NCBI GenBank assembly: GCA_947573445.1 | Contig: CANPFR010000009.1 | Coordinates: forward strand, 1 to 64,000 | Length of the DNA stretch: 64,000 nt | Direction of reading: 5' to 3' | Origin: an uncultured Clostridia bacterium | Lineage (GTDB): Bacteria; Bacillota; Clostridia; TANB77; CAG-508 | Part shown: positions 8,167 to 17,025 of the stretch, piece after piece | Numbering within the stretch: position 1 is the stretch's first letter | Layout: each line of letters begins with the position of its first letter | Notes under the pieces: generated by a model | The model's input: the letters and a program-made list of their open reading frames with translations, nothing else | Database searches by the model: none | What the model was told of the DNA's origin: nothing | Made by a program: the position numbers and the translations under genes

Positions 8167-10404
8167 CTACGTTATATGATTGGGATTGATGTCTATGATT
8201 ATCGATGTGTGTTTTATTTTGTCCATTTTTTTGTCCTGGGTACTGTATTGTAAGATATCTAATGTTTTTGAATTTATTTTTCCTTTTATGATCATTCTCC
8301 AACGGTATTTGTTTTTGATTTTGTCAATTGGTGCAGGGACTGGCTGATAAATAAGCAAATCACTGTTGGGAATTGATTTCATCTTATGATATACTATTCC
8401 GAGCAACCTTTCGAAGTTCATCTTGATTGGTTCCTTGAAACTTGATTACCATTATATCGCAAAATGGCGGATATTTCAACATCTTTCTTAAGGGAATTTC
8501 AGTTTGATAAAATGCCTCAAAATCTTGATTGCGACTATGAATTATGGCATAATGATCTGGATTATAGGTTTGCATAATCACTCTTCCTGGTTCCTCACGC
8601 CCTGCTCTTCCTGCTACTTGAACTAAAGTTTGAAATGCCCTTTCTGGAGCTCGATAATCTTCTAAATTCAAAATTCCATCAGCTACAATGACTCCCACCA
8701 GTGTTACATTGGGAAAATGATGGCCTTTTACTACCATTTGTGTTCCAATTAAAAAATCAATCTTTTCGTTTTTAAAACGATTTAAAATATCTTCATGTGA
8801 ATTTTTCTTTGTAACAGTATCAATATCCATACGAATTGTTGAGCTTTCTGGAAATAACCTTTGAATTTCCTCTTCTAGCTTTTGTGTACCTGTCCCAAAA
8901 TATTTGACTTTTGAACTACCACATTTGGCACATTGCTTTGGAATTTCCTGCTCCCATCCACAATAATGGCATTTCAATCGATTTTCAAACTTATGATATG
9001 TCAAACTAATATTACAATTTTTACATTGAAACACATAACCACAATCTCGACACATCAAAAAAGTAGAATGTCCTCTACGATTTAAAAACAAAATCGTCTG
9101 TTTTTGAGCTTTTAAATTTTTCTGAATTTCCTGTTGCAATAACTGACTAAGCATCGATTTATTGCCAGCTACGAGTTCTTTTCGTAAATCCACCACTTCT
9201 ACTTGAGGCAATATTGCTTTATTGGCCCTTTTGGTTAAGGTATATAAATTTGCCTTTTTCGTTTCCTTTGCTTCATAATAGCTTTCCATGCTTGGCGTTG
9301 CACTCCCCAAAACAAGTGGACACTGGCTCTTTTCAGCCAAATATTTAGCTAAATCTTTGGCATCATAACGTGGTGTTGTATCAGATTTATAGGACATATC
9401 ATGTTCTTCATCTACAATGATTATACCCAAATTTTGAACTGGTGCAAAAATTGCAGAACGTGCTCCAATTACGATTTTACTCTCATCTTTTTGAATTTTC
9501 TGCCATTCATCATAGCGTTCCCCCATCGACAATTTACTATGTAACACAGCAACTTGTTTCCCAAAACGTGCCAAAAATCGATCCACCATTTGTGGTGTAA
9601 GTGATATTTCTGGTACCAAAACAATAGCTGATTTCCCGTTTTTCTAGCACTTTTTCAATTAATTGTAGATAAATTTCCGTTTTTCCGAGAACCTGTAATA
9701 CCAAAAATCAAATGTTTGGCGTATTGATGGTATTCAATGTCTTCTACAATCCCATAAAAACAATCTTTTTGTTCGTCCGTTAATGGTTTTGGCTTGTCTT
9801 TTTGTATCTTTTTACTAGCAAATGGATTTCTCTCCATTGGTTTTTCAACAATTTCAAGGATTCCATTTTTTTCCATTGTCTTAAAAATCGATTTACTAAC
9901 CTCGGTAAAAAGCTCCAAATCGGAAATATAAATCCCATCATTTTCTAGTAAAAATTGGGCAACACGGATGTGTTTTTCACTTTTTAATTTCCCCGTTTCG
10001 ATTAAAAAATGAATTTCTTCTGCGTCTTTTTTCAAAAAAACGAATTTCCCCAGTTTTTCCTTGGCTCTTGTTTCCAGCTTTTTTCCTCCTGTACCTGGTG
10101 GCAACATTAGTTTGATGCAATCTGAAATATTACAAAAATATTTTCTTGCCATTAATTTGGCCAAAACGATATTTTCTTCTGTTAGACTTTGATTTTTGTC
10201 TATTTGACAAATTTCTTTGTTGGCAAACGGAGAATCTTCCTTCAAATTGACGACAAATCCATCTTCCAACTTCGAACCTTTCCCAAAAGGAACTAACACT
10301 CTAGCGCCAATTTTAATCTCTTCTTCCAGAAAAGCAGGAACCACATAATCAAATATTCGATTTAATGCTCTTGCATTACAATTCATAATTACTTCTGCAA
10401 ACAT
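8167..10404 (-). CDS. priA: Primosomal replication restart helicase PriA, read through three +1 shifts at CGG
   Basis: PriA reloads the replisome at stalled forks. The gene lies in three long ORFs (9655-10404, 8384-9619, 8167-8421) plus a 16-codon bridge. With C skipped at in-frame CGG codons at 9685-9687, 9636-9638 and 8399-8401, it becomes one protein of 744 aa, normal for PriA. The first shift restores Walker A (G-S-G-K-T-E), the second restores EKGKSAIVLVPEISLTPQ, the third joins the C-terminal domain (VPAPIDKIKNKYRWR). Also visible: DEEHD (DEEH box), paired zinc-binding Cys motifs (CRDCG, CKNC, CHYCG, CAKCG) and VAGRAGRE (motif VI). The start ATG has AAGGATG upstream. Without the shifts this would be a pseudogene, but the remaining sequence shows no decay. 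Confidence 0.88.
8399..8401 (-). other. +1 frameshift site CGG, priA site 3
   Basis: Preceding codon GCT; after skipping C the frame reads GGA ATA GTA TAT. Staying in frame ends in TAA four residues later, before the conserved PriA C-terminal domain. Confidence 0.85.
9636..9638 (-). other. +1 frameshift site CGG, priA site 2
   Basis: Preceding codon AAA; skipping C gives GGG AAA TCA GCT, restoring the helicase segment G-K-S-A-I-V-L-V-P-E. It lies 16 codons after site 1. Confidence 0.87.
9685..9687 (-). other. +1 frameshift site CGG, priA site 1 (Walker A)
   Basis: Preceding codon TCT; skipping C gives GGA AAA ACG GAA, the invariant G-K-T-E of the Walker A. The unshifted frame reads R-K-N-G and stops nine residues after the CGG. 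Confidence 0.9.
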
Positions 10405-10512
10405 TCTATCATCCTTTTTTATATTTATTTTTTACTATATCATATTTCCTAACTAAATTTCAACTATTCTCCCTATAAAATTGGGGCTTCTTCTCTTAAA
10501 ACAAAAAAATAA

Positions 10513-10531
10513 GGAGAATTTTACATTCTCC
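10513..10531 (-). terminator. Intrinsic terminator after the FN3 prepilin-like gene
   Basis: On the minus strand, GGAGAAT / ATTCTCC stem with a 5-base loop followed by TTATTTTTTT, starting 8 bp after the stop codon at 10539. Confidence 0.85.
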
Positions 10532-10538
10532 CTTTATT

Positions 10539-11756
10539 TTATTGTAACCAAATTGAATGGATTTTTACTAAAAATCTAGTATTTTTAAATCCAATAAAAT
10601 AGGCATTGTTATATTCTTTGATGTCAAACGTTATCTCTTTATTTTCTCCTACTTCTAAACTTACACCATTGGCATACAAAAAACCACTTATTGGTGATGA
10701 AAGACTATTTATTAGTGTATCACTTATTCCTAAACTATAGCCTCCTGCATCAATTCCTCCTGTATACCCATTTGAAATAATAGTAACATTTGCCCCTAAT
10801 CTTTCGTAGCCTGTTAAATCTATTTTTTTCGTGGTACTTAACGCTGTACAACAATAATTTCCATTATTAGAATTCATTTCAATATAATCATAATCTTCTA
10901 AATTTGTACTTGTATTCCAATCTTGGGCAATTTGCCAACCACCAGTCAATTCTGGATATTGATTTCCTAATTCATATAAATACATTCTGTTCTTCGTAGT
11001 TATATTTTCCACATTGGACTTCCTTGTATTTCCATCCTCATCAATTACTTGTGCAAAAATTTTATAGGCTGTATTTTTTTGCAACTCATTGACTTCAATT
11101 TCATTTTGCTCTGATACTCGTTCCACTTTATCATTCACAAATATGTGATAACCAGCTATCTTTTCTTGTTCATTTTCTAAAGTTTCTATCTTTAGTTTAA
11201 CACTTGTTGCACCAATTCTTTCCACAATCAATTTGGCCTGTGTAACCAATTGGCTCGTTTCTGTCATACTTCCTGGTACATTCTCTTCGTTATCACCAGC
11301 ATCCCCTATTTCATCTGTCCAGACAAGTTTGCCACTTTTATATAATATCCCTGTTATTTCTAATTTCAGTTTGTTATTTTTTTCTATGGTTACTGTATAA
11401 AAATTCTGCTCGGTAACCGCTCTTGCTTGTGGCAAACTTATGATAAATGCATAATCCGCCGTTTCAACTTTTTGTTCTCCATAAGTTGTATAAATCCAAT
11501 CTCCTGCTTCTTGAGTCACATCAGAATTTCCCTTTGCATACACTTCATCATAATATTCTGCCTGATATTCTTTGATTTTTAATAAAACTTGTTCTTTGGC
11601 TGATGCAATGTTAGTCAAATCCACTGAATTCTTTGCCTTTCCTAGCATTCCATCACCGACTACCAACCACAATGTGATTCCTGCTAACATTAACAAAATG
11701 ATAATGGTCATCACTAAAGCCACCAACGTAATTCCCTCGGCTTTCAAAAACTTCAT
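10539..11756 (-). CDS. Prepilin-like N-terminal anchor protein with fibronectin type III domain
   Basis: A 405-aa protein beginning MKFLKAEGITLVALVMT followed by a 20-residue hydrophobic helix, like class III (prepilin-peptidase) signal sequences, except that position +5 after the Gly is Ala and not Glu. About residues 165-250 look like a fibronectin type III repeat (IAGYHIFVNDK ... AYKIFAQVIDEDG). The C-terminal 130 residues may be a lectin-like or jelly-roll domain. It is likely exported and surface-exposed; function unknown. ATG 11756 has AAGGAG nine bases upstream. Its 5' leader shares element A with the other prepilin-like gene. All CGGs are out of phase. Confidence 0.8.
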   Translation of the reverse strand: MKFLKAEGITLVALVMTIIILLMLAGITLWLVVGDGMLGKAKNSVDLTNIASAKEQVLLKIKEYQAEYYDEVYAKGNSDVTQEAGDWIYTTYGEQKVETADYAFIISLPQARAVTEQNFYTVTIEKNNKLKLEITGILYKSGKLVWTDEIGDAGDNEENVPGSMTETSQLVTQAKLIVERIGATSVKLKIETLENEQEKIAGYHIFVNDKVERVSEQNEIEVNELQKNTAYKIFAQVIDEDGNTRKSNVENITTKNRMYLYELGNQYPELTGGWQIAQDWNTSTNLEDYDYIEMNSNNGNYCCTALSTTKKIDLTGYERLGANVTIISNGYTGGIDAGGYSLGISDTLINSLSSPISGFLYANGVSLEVGENKEITFDIKEYNNAYFIGFKNTRFLVKIHSIWLQ

Positions 11757-11896
11757 CTTTTGTTTTCTCCTTATACTATATATTTTCATTATATACGATA
11801 ACTTTTGATTTATCAAGTATTCTTTGTACTATTTTTCATATTGGCCAAATTTTAGGCTTTCTCCCTGATTTTTTTCATAATCCCCTTCTTTTTCCT

Positions 11897-11999
11897 ATTT
11901 TCTTGATACCCTATGTTTTTATGCCTCTCTAACGCATTTAGAGGCTTTTTAAGGCATGTTTATACAAAAACGAATGATTTTTCATTCGAAAACGTAAAA
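11897..11999 (-). promoter_or_regulatory. Shared leader element, copy A (upstream of prepilin-like gene)
   Basis: About 100 bp, roughly 80% identical to 15866-15970. Both copies lie just 5' of a prepilin-like gene on the same strand. In transcript orientation it carries a hairpin (CGAATGA, 4-base loop, TCATTCG), a second stem GCCTCTAA...TTAGAGAGGC with a CT bulge, and an invariant stretch ATAGGGTATCAAGAAAAT. Most differences lie in loops or keep pairing. It could be a structured 5' UTR or a promoter region; I recognise no known riboswitch class. Confidence 0.6.
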
Positions 12000-12081
12000 A
12001 CAATCTGTTTTCAACATAATTTTGAAAAGAACCATTAGATTCACTTATTTTTTGATGTGAACATTAAATTATATTAAAAAA

Positions 12082-12133
12082 GCTGAGGCAGAAAACTTTC
12101 AAAGTTTTCCACCTCCAACTATTGACATTCAGC
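12082..12133. repeat. Nested inverted repeat
   Basis: GAGG-CA-GAAAACTTT-C-AAAGTTTTC-CA-CCTC (12085-12115) is nearly perfectly self-complementary, and outer arms GCTGA (12082) and TCAGC (12129) could also pair. It lies downstream of the TPM-gene terminator and is not explained by any gene. Confidence 0.5.
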
Positions 12134-12144
12134 CATAAAAAATA

Positions 12145-12166
12145 CAATATTCTTTTTTGAATATTG
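12145..12166 (-). terminator. Intrinsic terminator of lemA-TPM operon
   Basis: CAATATTC/GAATATTG stem with a 6-base loop; on the minus strand it is followed by TATTTTTTAT. It starts 14 bp after the stop codon at 12180. Confidence 0.85.
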
Positions 12167-12179
12167 CATTTTTTATTTT

Positions 12180-13136
12180 TTAGAAACTCCTTGAGCTTCC
12201 TCCTCCTCCTGAAGAGCCTCCTCCTCCGAAAGATCTACCACCTCCTGAAGAACCTCCTCCTCTTCGATGTCCTCCTCCATGTCTTCCTCTTCCAGAGAAC
12301 ATCGATAATCCAGAAATAAAACACATTAGATTAAATATCTCAAAAAATCCAATTATAAAAAATTGCCCTAAATTTTCAGATTCAATATTAGATACAGTTA
12401 TTCCTTTAGAGACAGTAATATATACTATAGTCATTATACTAAAATATATTACATTAATTATAATTAATGGTTTCTTTTTTATAATTTTTTTCTTTTTCAA
12501 AAGTCCTAATACAACTCCCAATATTATGGATATAAAAGGCATTCCAAACATAATTAATGTACTAGAATCACTATTATTTGCTTCCGTATATTCTGTTGCA
12601 ATAGCTGTTTCTGCACCTACCTCTACCTTATATTCATTTGCAATAATTTCTAAAATTGCACTAAAACCATTTTTTATACCTTCATCCCATTTGTTTTGTT
12701 TTAGATATGGGATAATATATTCATCTTGAATTCTTCCTGTTTTTCCATCTGGTAAGATTCCTTCAAGTCCATATCCCACTTCTACTCTAAACTGTCTTTC
12801 TTCTAATGTCAATAATAACAGTACACCATTATTTTTTGTTTTATCTCCTATACCAAAATTTCTAAATAACTGTGTAGCATAATCTTCTAGTGAACTATTA
12901 CCTAAACTAGGAATTGTTACTACTACAATTTGAGCACCAGTTTGAGAATTTAATCTTTTATTTGTATTAATTATATAAGATTTTGTCTCTGTATTTAACA
13001 AACCAGCATAATCATTAACATAGAAATCTGTTGTAGGTTTTACTACTGCAAAACAATTTGAACTAAGCAATATCAACAATATAAAAGAAATTGTTAAAAC
13101 TTTTTTGATACTACTTTTTTTATTCAAAATTAACAC
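12180..13136 (-). CDS. TPM-domain membrane protein (YgcG-like)
   Basis: A 318-aa protein with a signal peptide ending at SSNCFA, then a TPM (TLP18.3/Psb32/MOLO-1) domain from FYVNDYAGLL to about residue 165 (VGYGLEGILPDGKTGRI is the conserved core), two to three membrane helices, and a Gly/Ser/Arg-rich tail ending GGGGSSRSF. Function is uncertain; family members accompany LemA proteins. The open frame runs to 13199, but the SD GGAGGT, located inside lemA, points to GTG 13136, which overlaps lemA by 17 bp. An in-phase CGG at 13146 lies inside that SD region upstream of the chosen start and so is not translated. Confidence 0.88.
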   Translation of the reverse strand: MLILNKKSSIKKVLTISFILLILLSSNCFAVVKPTTDFYVNDYAGLLNTETKSYIINTNKRLNSQTGAQIVVVTIPSLGNSSLEDYATQLFRNFGIGDKTKNNGVLLLLTLEERQFRVEVGYGLEGILPDGKTGRIQDEYIIPYLKQNKWDEGIKNGFSAILEIIANEYKVEVGAETAIATEYTEANNSDSSTLIMFGMPFISIILGVVLGLLKKKKIIKKKPLIIINVIYFSIMTIVYITVSKGITVSNIESENLGQFFIIGFFEIFNLMCFISGLSMFSGRGRHGGGHRRGGGSSGGGRSFGGGGSSGGGGSSRSF

Positions 13137-13686
13137 TAGGCACCTCCGAACTTGATTCATCTGCCTCAAAATAAATCGCTTTTTCAAATCCAAACACATT
13201 AGCCAATATATTACTTGGAAATTTTATAATTGCTGTGTTGAATGTTTTGACTGTATTATTATAATCCTTTCTTGCAACAGCAATACGATTCTCTGTTCCA
13301 GCTAACTCATCAGATAATTGCGTAAAATTTGCAGAAGATTTTAAATCTGGATAATTTTCTACTACTACCATTAACGCATTTAGTGAATCTGATAATTCAT
13401 TGTTTGCATTTGATTTTTCTTCCATACTATTTGCATTTACTAATTTTGTTCTAGCATCAGTAACTTTATTTATTATTTCAGTTTCATGACTAGCATATCC
13501 TTTTACAGTGCTTACTAAATTAGGCACTAAATCAGCCCTTCTTTGCAACATAACATCTAAATCAGATAAACTACTTTTAACTGCCTCATGTTTAGATACT
13601 ATTCCGTTGTAACTGCTTATAGCAACTATAGCAAGTATAACTACAGAAGTAATTATACAAATTAAAATTATATTTGATTTTTTCAT
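13120..13686 (-). CDS. lemA: LemA family protein
   Basis: A 188-aa membrane-anchored helical protein: one N-terminal transmembrane helix (IILICIITSVVILAIVAI), then the LemA signature in MLQRRADLVPNLVSTVKGYASHE and ENRIAVARKDYNN. Role unknown; it is commonly paired with TPM-domain proteins, as here by direct overlap. ATG 13686 follows GGAG at 8 bases. The frame is open further upstream to 13857, but that extension lacks family similarity. Confidence 0.92.
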   Translation of the reverse strand: MKKSNIILICIITSVVILAIVAISSYNGIVSKHEAVKSSLSDLDVMLQRRADLVPNLVSTVKGYASHETEIINKVTDARTKLVNANSMEEKSNANNELSDSLNALMVVVENYPDLKSSANFTQLSDELAGTENRIAVARKDYNNTVKTFNTAIIKFPSNILANVFGFEKAIYFEADESSSEVPSVNFE

Positions 13687-14203
13687 AATTTTTACTCCAT
13701 TTCTAAATTTTCCAAAGATACCTAATATTTTTCTATTCGTTGTATCTATATCTACAGGAAATGTTGTTATATTTTTCTCTTTTATTATATATTCAGGATT
13801 ATCCCATAAATTTTCACTTTGAAAAATTCTATTTTGCTCCCATTTTTTACCTCTCATCTTTTGTATTAATGATTATCTTATTTTCATGATAACATATTTC
13901 GATTCTTTTATCAATAATTTTTAGAATTATTTAGGTAAAACTTAATAAGTTTTAGTGATATTAAATTATTACTTTATAACTTATCTATAAATAATTTTTA
14001 CATTATTAAGTAATACCAAACCTGATACCATACTTTTTTAGCTTTTCAAATAAATTTTTAATCATTTTGGTCTGTTTTTTGCATAAAATGTTCTTAAAAT
14101 GCTTTTTGGGGCCTTGAAAATAATTTTCTATTTATAAAGGAGCTGTAAAAAGTCAATATATTTCGAGAAAATAGACTTTTTTACAGCTCCTTTATTTGTC
14201 AAT
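13687..14203. other. AT-rich intergenic region
   Basis: 517 bp between lemA and the stop of the Gly-rich prepilin-like gene. It contains the long terminator hairpin at 14136-14193 and very AT-rich sequence that probably includes the lemA promoter. No further gene recognised. Confidence 0.6.
14136..14193 (-). terminator. Long (19-bp) hairpin after Gly-rich prepilin-like gene
   Basis: Arms 14136-14154 and 14174-14193 pair over 19 bp with one bulged base and a 19-base loop, 10 bp past the stop codon at 14204. It is probably a terminator. The length is unusual, and remnant mobile-element ends are an alternative. Confidence 0.65.
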
Positions 14204-15846
14204 TTATTTCATATCACTTTTCAAAGAAACAGAACCATTTCCACCATTTGCCCTTCCAGTTCCACCATCAGCAGTAATTTCTCCTTCGTTTCTTAACTCT
14301 TTACAAAATACATTAATCGAACCTCCACCAGAAGCACCAGCCCCTGCATCAGTACCTTTGGAGCTTATGATACCTTGGTTATCTAACATCTCTGTATAAA
14401 GTATCAACAATCCACCAGTTCCTCCTGCTGGATTACCTGATGCACCAGTTCCTCCTGCTCCTCCATTTCCTTGAGCAGATTTTCCAATTACCTCCGATTT
14501 CCAGTTTCCACCAGACCAACTATAGCCATACGCTCTGACATAACCATAGCCACCTCCAGAACCACCAGAATATGATGTACCTGCTGCTCCATCTCCTGAG
14601 CTAATAGAAGCAGGACTCGACGGATCTCCGTCGATAAGCTTCTGCATATCCTGATCCGTCCACCTCCAGTTCTTCTTTCAGTTCCAGTCTCTCCAGGATT
14701 GCCTTCAACCCTATTCGTTTTTCCACCCTCATTCGGAGTCGTAGCACCTACTGCATTTCCACCAACAGCTCCTGATTCTGGAACATATTCATAACTGCCA
14801 TCTGTATTTTTCAATAAAAATACATCTTGTCCTTCTGCTTTCGCACCTCTAGCTGTCATACTAATTTCTCCATAATTTGTCAATTTACCTGTACAATAGA
14901 TTAACATTCCTTTCGGTCCACCATAATCATTAGCAAATGCAGTGACTTTTACGTCATTTTCAATTGTCAAATCTCCATTTACTTTTACAACAAGCATATT
15001 TTTCGCATCATTTTCGTTATTTGCTACATCTGCTTCTGTTCCAAATATTTTATCTTCATCCCATACTTGTGATTCCTTAAATTGATACATATGAATTGGA
15101 TATAGTTCTTCATTTGCTAATATTTTAAAATTTTCTTCTTCAAAATCATATTTTTGCATCGCATCTAACAAACTTTCCGCCTCATAAACAGCCTCGTATT
15201 TCTCTTTTACAGAAACATATACTTTTCTAACATACTCTTCTCCTTCGACTTCTTCAACAACGGTAAACTCTATTTTATTTGTTGTTCCATCTGTCAAATA
15301 TGGTCTTTCTGGAGTTACACTTTTGATTTCTGCACCTTGGGCACTAATATCAAAATTTATTTTTAATTTTGTTCCTAAAGCTAAAGATTTATCTTCTGGT
15401 ACTGTTATTCCATCCTCCAACGTTATTGTTAAATTGCTTATTTCTGGTACTGGACCTTTCTTTGTAATCTCTTGAACAATATTTCCCTCATAATCAATTA
15501 CAACAACATAACCTTTTTTGAACAGTTCAATTTGTCCTTCTTCTGGACTGTTTTCCACAATTTGATCTAATTGTTTCGCTTCAACTTTTTGATTTAAAAA
15601 ATTGATTATATTTTCCTTCTTCCCCATTTTCCATTCCATTAACAATAGCTCAATTTCTTCTTTTATTTGTGCAATTTCTGTATTTTTTTTAGCTTGAAAT
15701 GCCTTATTTAATAGACCATCGTTTCCCATTAAGCCCACAATTGATATGCCAGTTAAAATGAGTAAAACAATAATCGTAATCACTAACGCAATTAATGTTA
15801 TACCTTGATTTGGCCTTATTAGATGCCTCTCCTTTGATTTTTTCAT
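14204..15846 (-). CDS. Prepilin-like anchor protein with Gly-rich C-terminus, read through two +1 shifts at CGG
   Basis: The N-terminus has GITLIALVITIIVLLILTG, a prepilin-like hydrophobic helix without Glu at +5. A middle region of about 300 residues is followed by a Gly-rich region. The ORF breaks inside that region: frame 14488-15846 runs to CGG 14656-14658, shift, nine codons (GGA...CGA), CGG 14628-14630, shift, then frame 14204-14647. The result is a continuous 546-aa protein in which Gly-rich sequence carries on smoothly (GGGSGYAEAYRGDPSS). The two shifts together exactly bridge the two long ORFs. Probably a surface protein; function unknown. ATG 15846 has AGGAGG-like GGGAGGA upstream, and leader element B lies 20 bp further up. 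Confidence 0.8.
14628..14630 (-). other. +1 frameshift site CGG, Gly-rich prepilin-like gene site 2
   Basis: Preceding codon CGA, then C skipped and GGA GAT CCG read. It is reached only after site 1 has shifted the frame, nine codons earlier. Confidence 0.83.
14656..14658 (-). other. +1 frameshift site CGG, Gly-rich prepilin-like gene site 1
   Basis: Preceding codon GGA, then C skipped and GGA TCA GGA TAT read, continuing the Gly-rich composition. Confidence 0.83.
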
Positions 15847-15865
15847 AACTTCCTCCCTTTTTTCT

Positions 15866-15970
15866 ATTTTCTTGATACCCTATGTTTTTATACCTCTCTA
15901 ACGCATCTAGAGATATGTTAAAGCTTGTTTATGTAAAAACAAATGATTTTTCATTCAAAAACACGAAAAA
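15866..15970 (-). promoter_or_regulatory. Shared leader element, copy B
   Basis: Second copy of the element at 11897-11999, 20 bp upstream of the ATG of the Gly-rich prepilin-like gene. The block from ATTTTCTTGATACCCTAT through CCTCTCTAACGCAT (plus-strand order) is nearly identical. The small hairpin is kept as AATGA/TCATT. Confidence 0.6.
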
Positions 15971-16081
15971 CAACCCATGTAGAGAGCGAACCGAGGTCCA
16001 TCCCTTACATTGGTTGTTTTTTTGGTTTGGTTTGGATATAATTTTTTGTATTTTTTATAGGTAAAAATAACACCAGAAATT

Positions 16082-16103
16082 GGGTCGACGTGAAAGTCGA
16101 CCC
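16082..16103. repeat. Perfect 8-bp inverted repeat with 6-base loop
   Basis: GGGTCGAC - GTGAAA - GTCGACCC. It is GC-rich against an AT-rich background; no T-run follows on either strand, so it is not an obvious terminator. Confidence 0.7.
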
Positions 16104-16125
16104 TTATAAAGCTTTTAAAACTACA

Positions 16126-16148
16126 TGTGTGTGTGTGTGTGTGTGTGT
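16126..16148. repeat. TG dinucleotide microsatellite (about 11 repeats)
   Basis: An uninterrupted TG run of 23 bases between gmk and the prepilin-like gene, a tract able to vary by slippage. Confidence 0.9.
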
Positions 16149-16212
16149 ACAGCCACAAGGCTTTCAGCGTTTTGGCTAAATTGGGGTTGTTTTTTCATCT
16201 TTGGTTTCTCCT

Positions 16213-16773
16213 TTATTTTCCATGTTTTGTTTCATATTCAATAATGGCTTTGATAATTTCGACTGTTTTTTCTAAATTATCATTTTTTAGAACATAATCG
16301 TAATTCGAGATTTTGGATTCTTCATAATCAAATCGATTAAGTCTTAAAATAATTTCATCACGTGGTAAACGATCCATTCTGTTTTCTAGTCTAGCTTGCA
16401 ATTCTTCTTTTGGAACCCTCAAAAATATAGTAATTACTTTTATATCTGTTAATGTATCTTTTAAAGCTTCTGTCCCATTTACATCAATATCTTTTATTAC
16501 GATTCCTGTTCTCGCTTTTTCATCTAAAATTTTCTTGGAAGTTCCATAATAATTTTCATGATGAATATCATATTCATAAAATTCGCCTTCTTTTATTTTG
16601 TTCTCGAATTCTTCTCTTGTAATAAAATGATAGGTCTCTCCTGGAATATCGTCTGCTCTTGGTTCTCTTGTTGTGTAAGAAGGAATCGATGTAGCTCCTT
16701 CGATTTGATTCATTAATTCTTTTCGAACTGTATCTTTTCCAGCTCCTGCAACTCCTGATAAAATAACTAACAT
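16213..16773 (-). CDS. gmk: Guanylate kinase
   Basis: Phosphorylates GMP to GDP. P-loop in LSGVAGAGKDTVRKEL, with Ala-Gly-Ala where many have G-P-S-G-A-G-K; the GMP-binding segment SIPSYTTREPRADD and EGETY-like block (GETYHFI) follow. At 186 aa it is slightly short of the usual 200-205. It lies at the end of the yicC-remA-rpoZ-gmk operon, which is highly conserved in Firmicutes. Confidence 0.92.
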   Translation of the reverse strand: MLVILSGVAGAGKDTVRKELMNQIEGATSIPSYTTREPRADDIPGETYHFITREEFENKIKEGEFYEYDIHHENYYGTSKKILDEKARTGIVIKDIDVNGTEALKDTLTDIKVITIFLRVPKEELQARLENRMDRLPRDEIILRLNRFDYEESKISNYDYVLKNDNLEKTVEIIKAIIEYETKHGK

Positions 16774-16799
16774 ATTTTTATTCCTCTCATTCTCAGATT

Positions 16800-17024
16800 T
16801 TATTCTTCGTTTTCTGTGTCGACAGTTTCTTCATCCTTTATTTCATATACTTTGTCTTCATAAATTTCATTGACAGCAAGTGTAACTGGTGATTTTTCCT
16901 CTACATTTGTCATTGCAATTTCTCCTTCTGCAATTTGCCTTGCTCTTTTGGATGTCATAATCACTAGAGAATAGCGATTATCCACCTTTTTCAATAAATC
17001 TGTTACGGCTGGTTTTACCATCAT
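16800..17024 (-). CDS. rpoZ: RNA polymerase omega subunit
   Basis: A 74-aa omega subunit that stabilises beta-prime. The conserved core VDNRYSLVIMTSKRARQIAEG is followed by the VTLAVNEIYEDKVYEI segment. ATG 17024 starts 1 bp after the remA stop and uses an AAAGGGGG ribosome site inside the end of remA. Confidence 0.93.
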   Translation of the reverse strand: MMVKPAVTDLLKKVDNRYSLVIMTSKRARQIAEGEIAMTNVEEKSPVTLAVNEIYEDKVYEIKDEETVDTENEE

Positions 17025-17025
17025 T

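Larger units (their letters stand above)
11757..12179. other. Intergenic region with leader element A and inverted repeats
   Basis: This 423-bp gap holds the shared leader element (11897-11999), a nested inverted repeat (12082-12133) and the terminator of the lemA/TPM pair (12145-12166). I see no further gene in it. Confidence 0.7.
15847..16212. other. Intergenic leader region, 366 bp
   Basis: Besides leader element B it holds an imperfect inverted repeat (AACAACC...GGTTGTT, 15967-16020), a perfect GGGTCGAC/GTCGACCC hairpin (16082-16103) and a TG dinucleotide run (16126-16148). No gene seen. Confidence 0.7.

Noticed and set aside
8167..10404. priA as a pseudogene
   Set aside because: Its only lesions are three in-phase CGGs; all catalytic motifs are intact after shifting, and the same lesions occur in other essential genes.
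13120..13199. In-phase CGG at 13146 in the TPM-domain ORF
   Set aside because: It lies upstream of the likely GTG start (13136), inside the ribosome-binding region of that gene, so it is not translated in this frame.
11897..15970. Known riboswitch (preQ1 or c-di-GMP) in the shared leader elements
   Set aside because: The conserved cores of those classes are not present; only generic hairpins and an unrecognised conserved stretch are seen.
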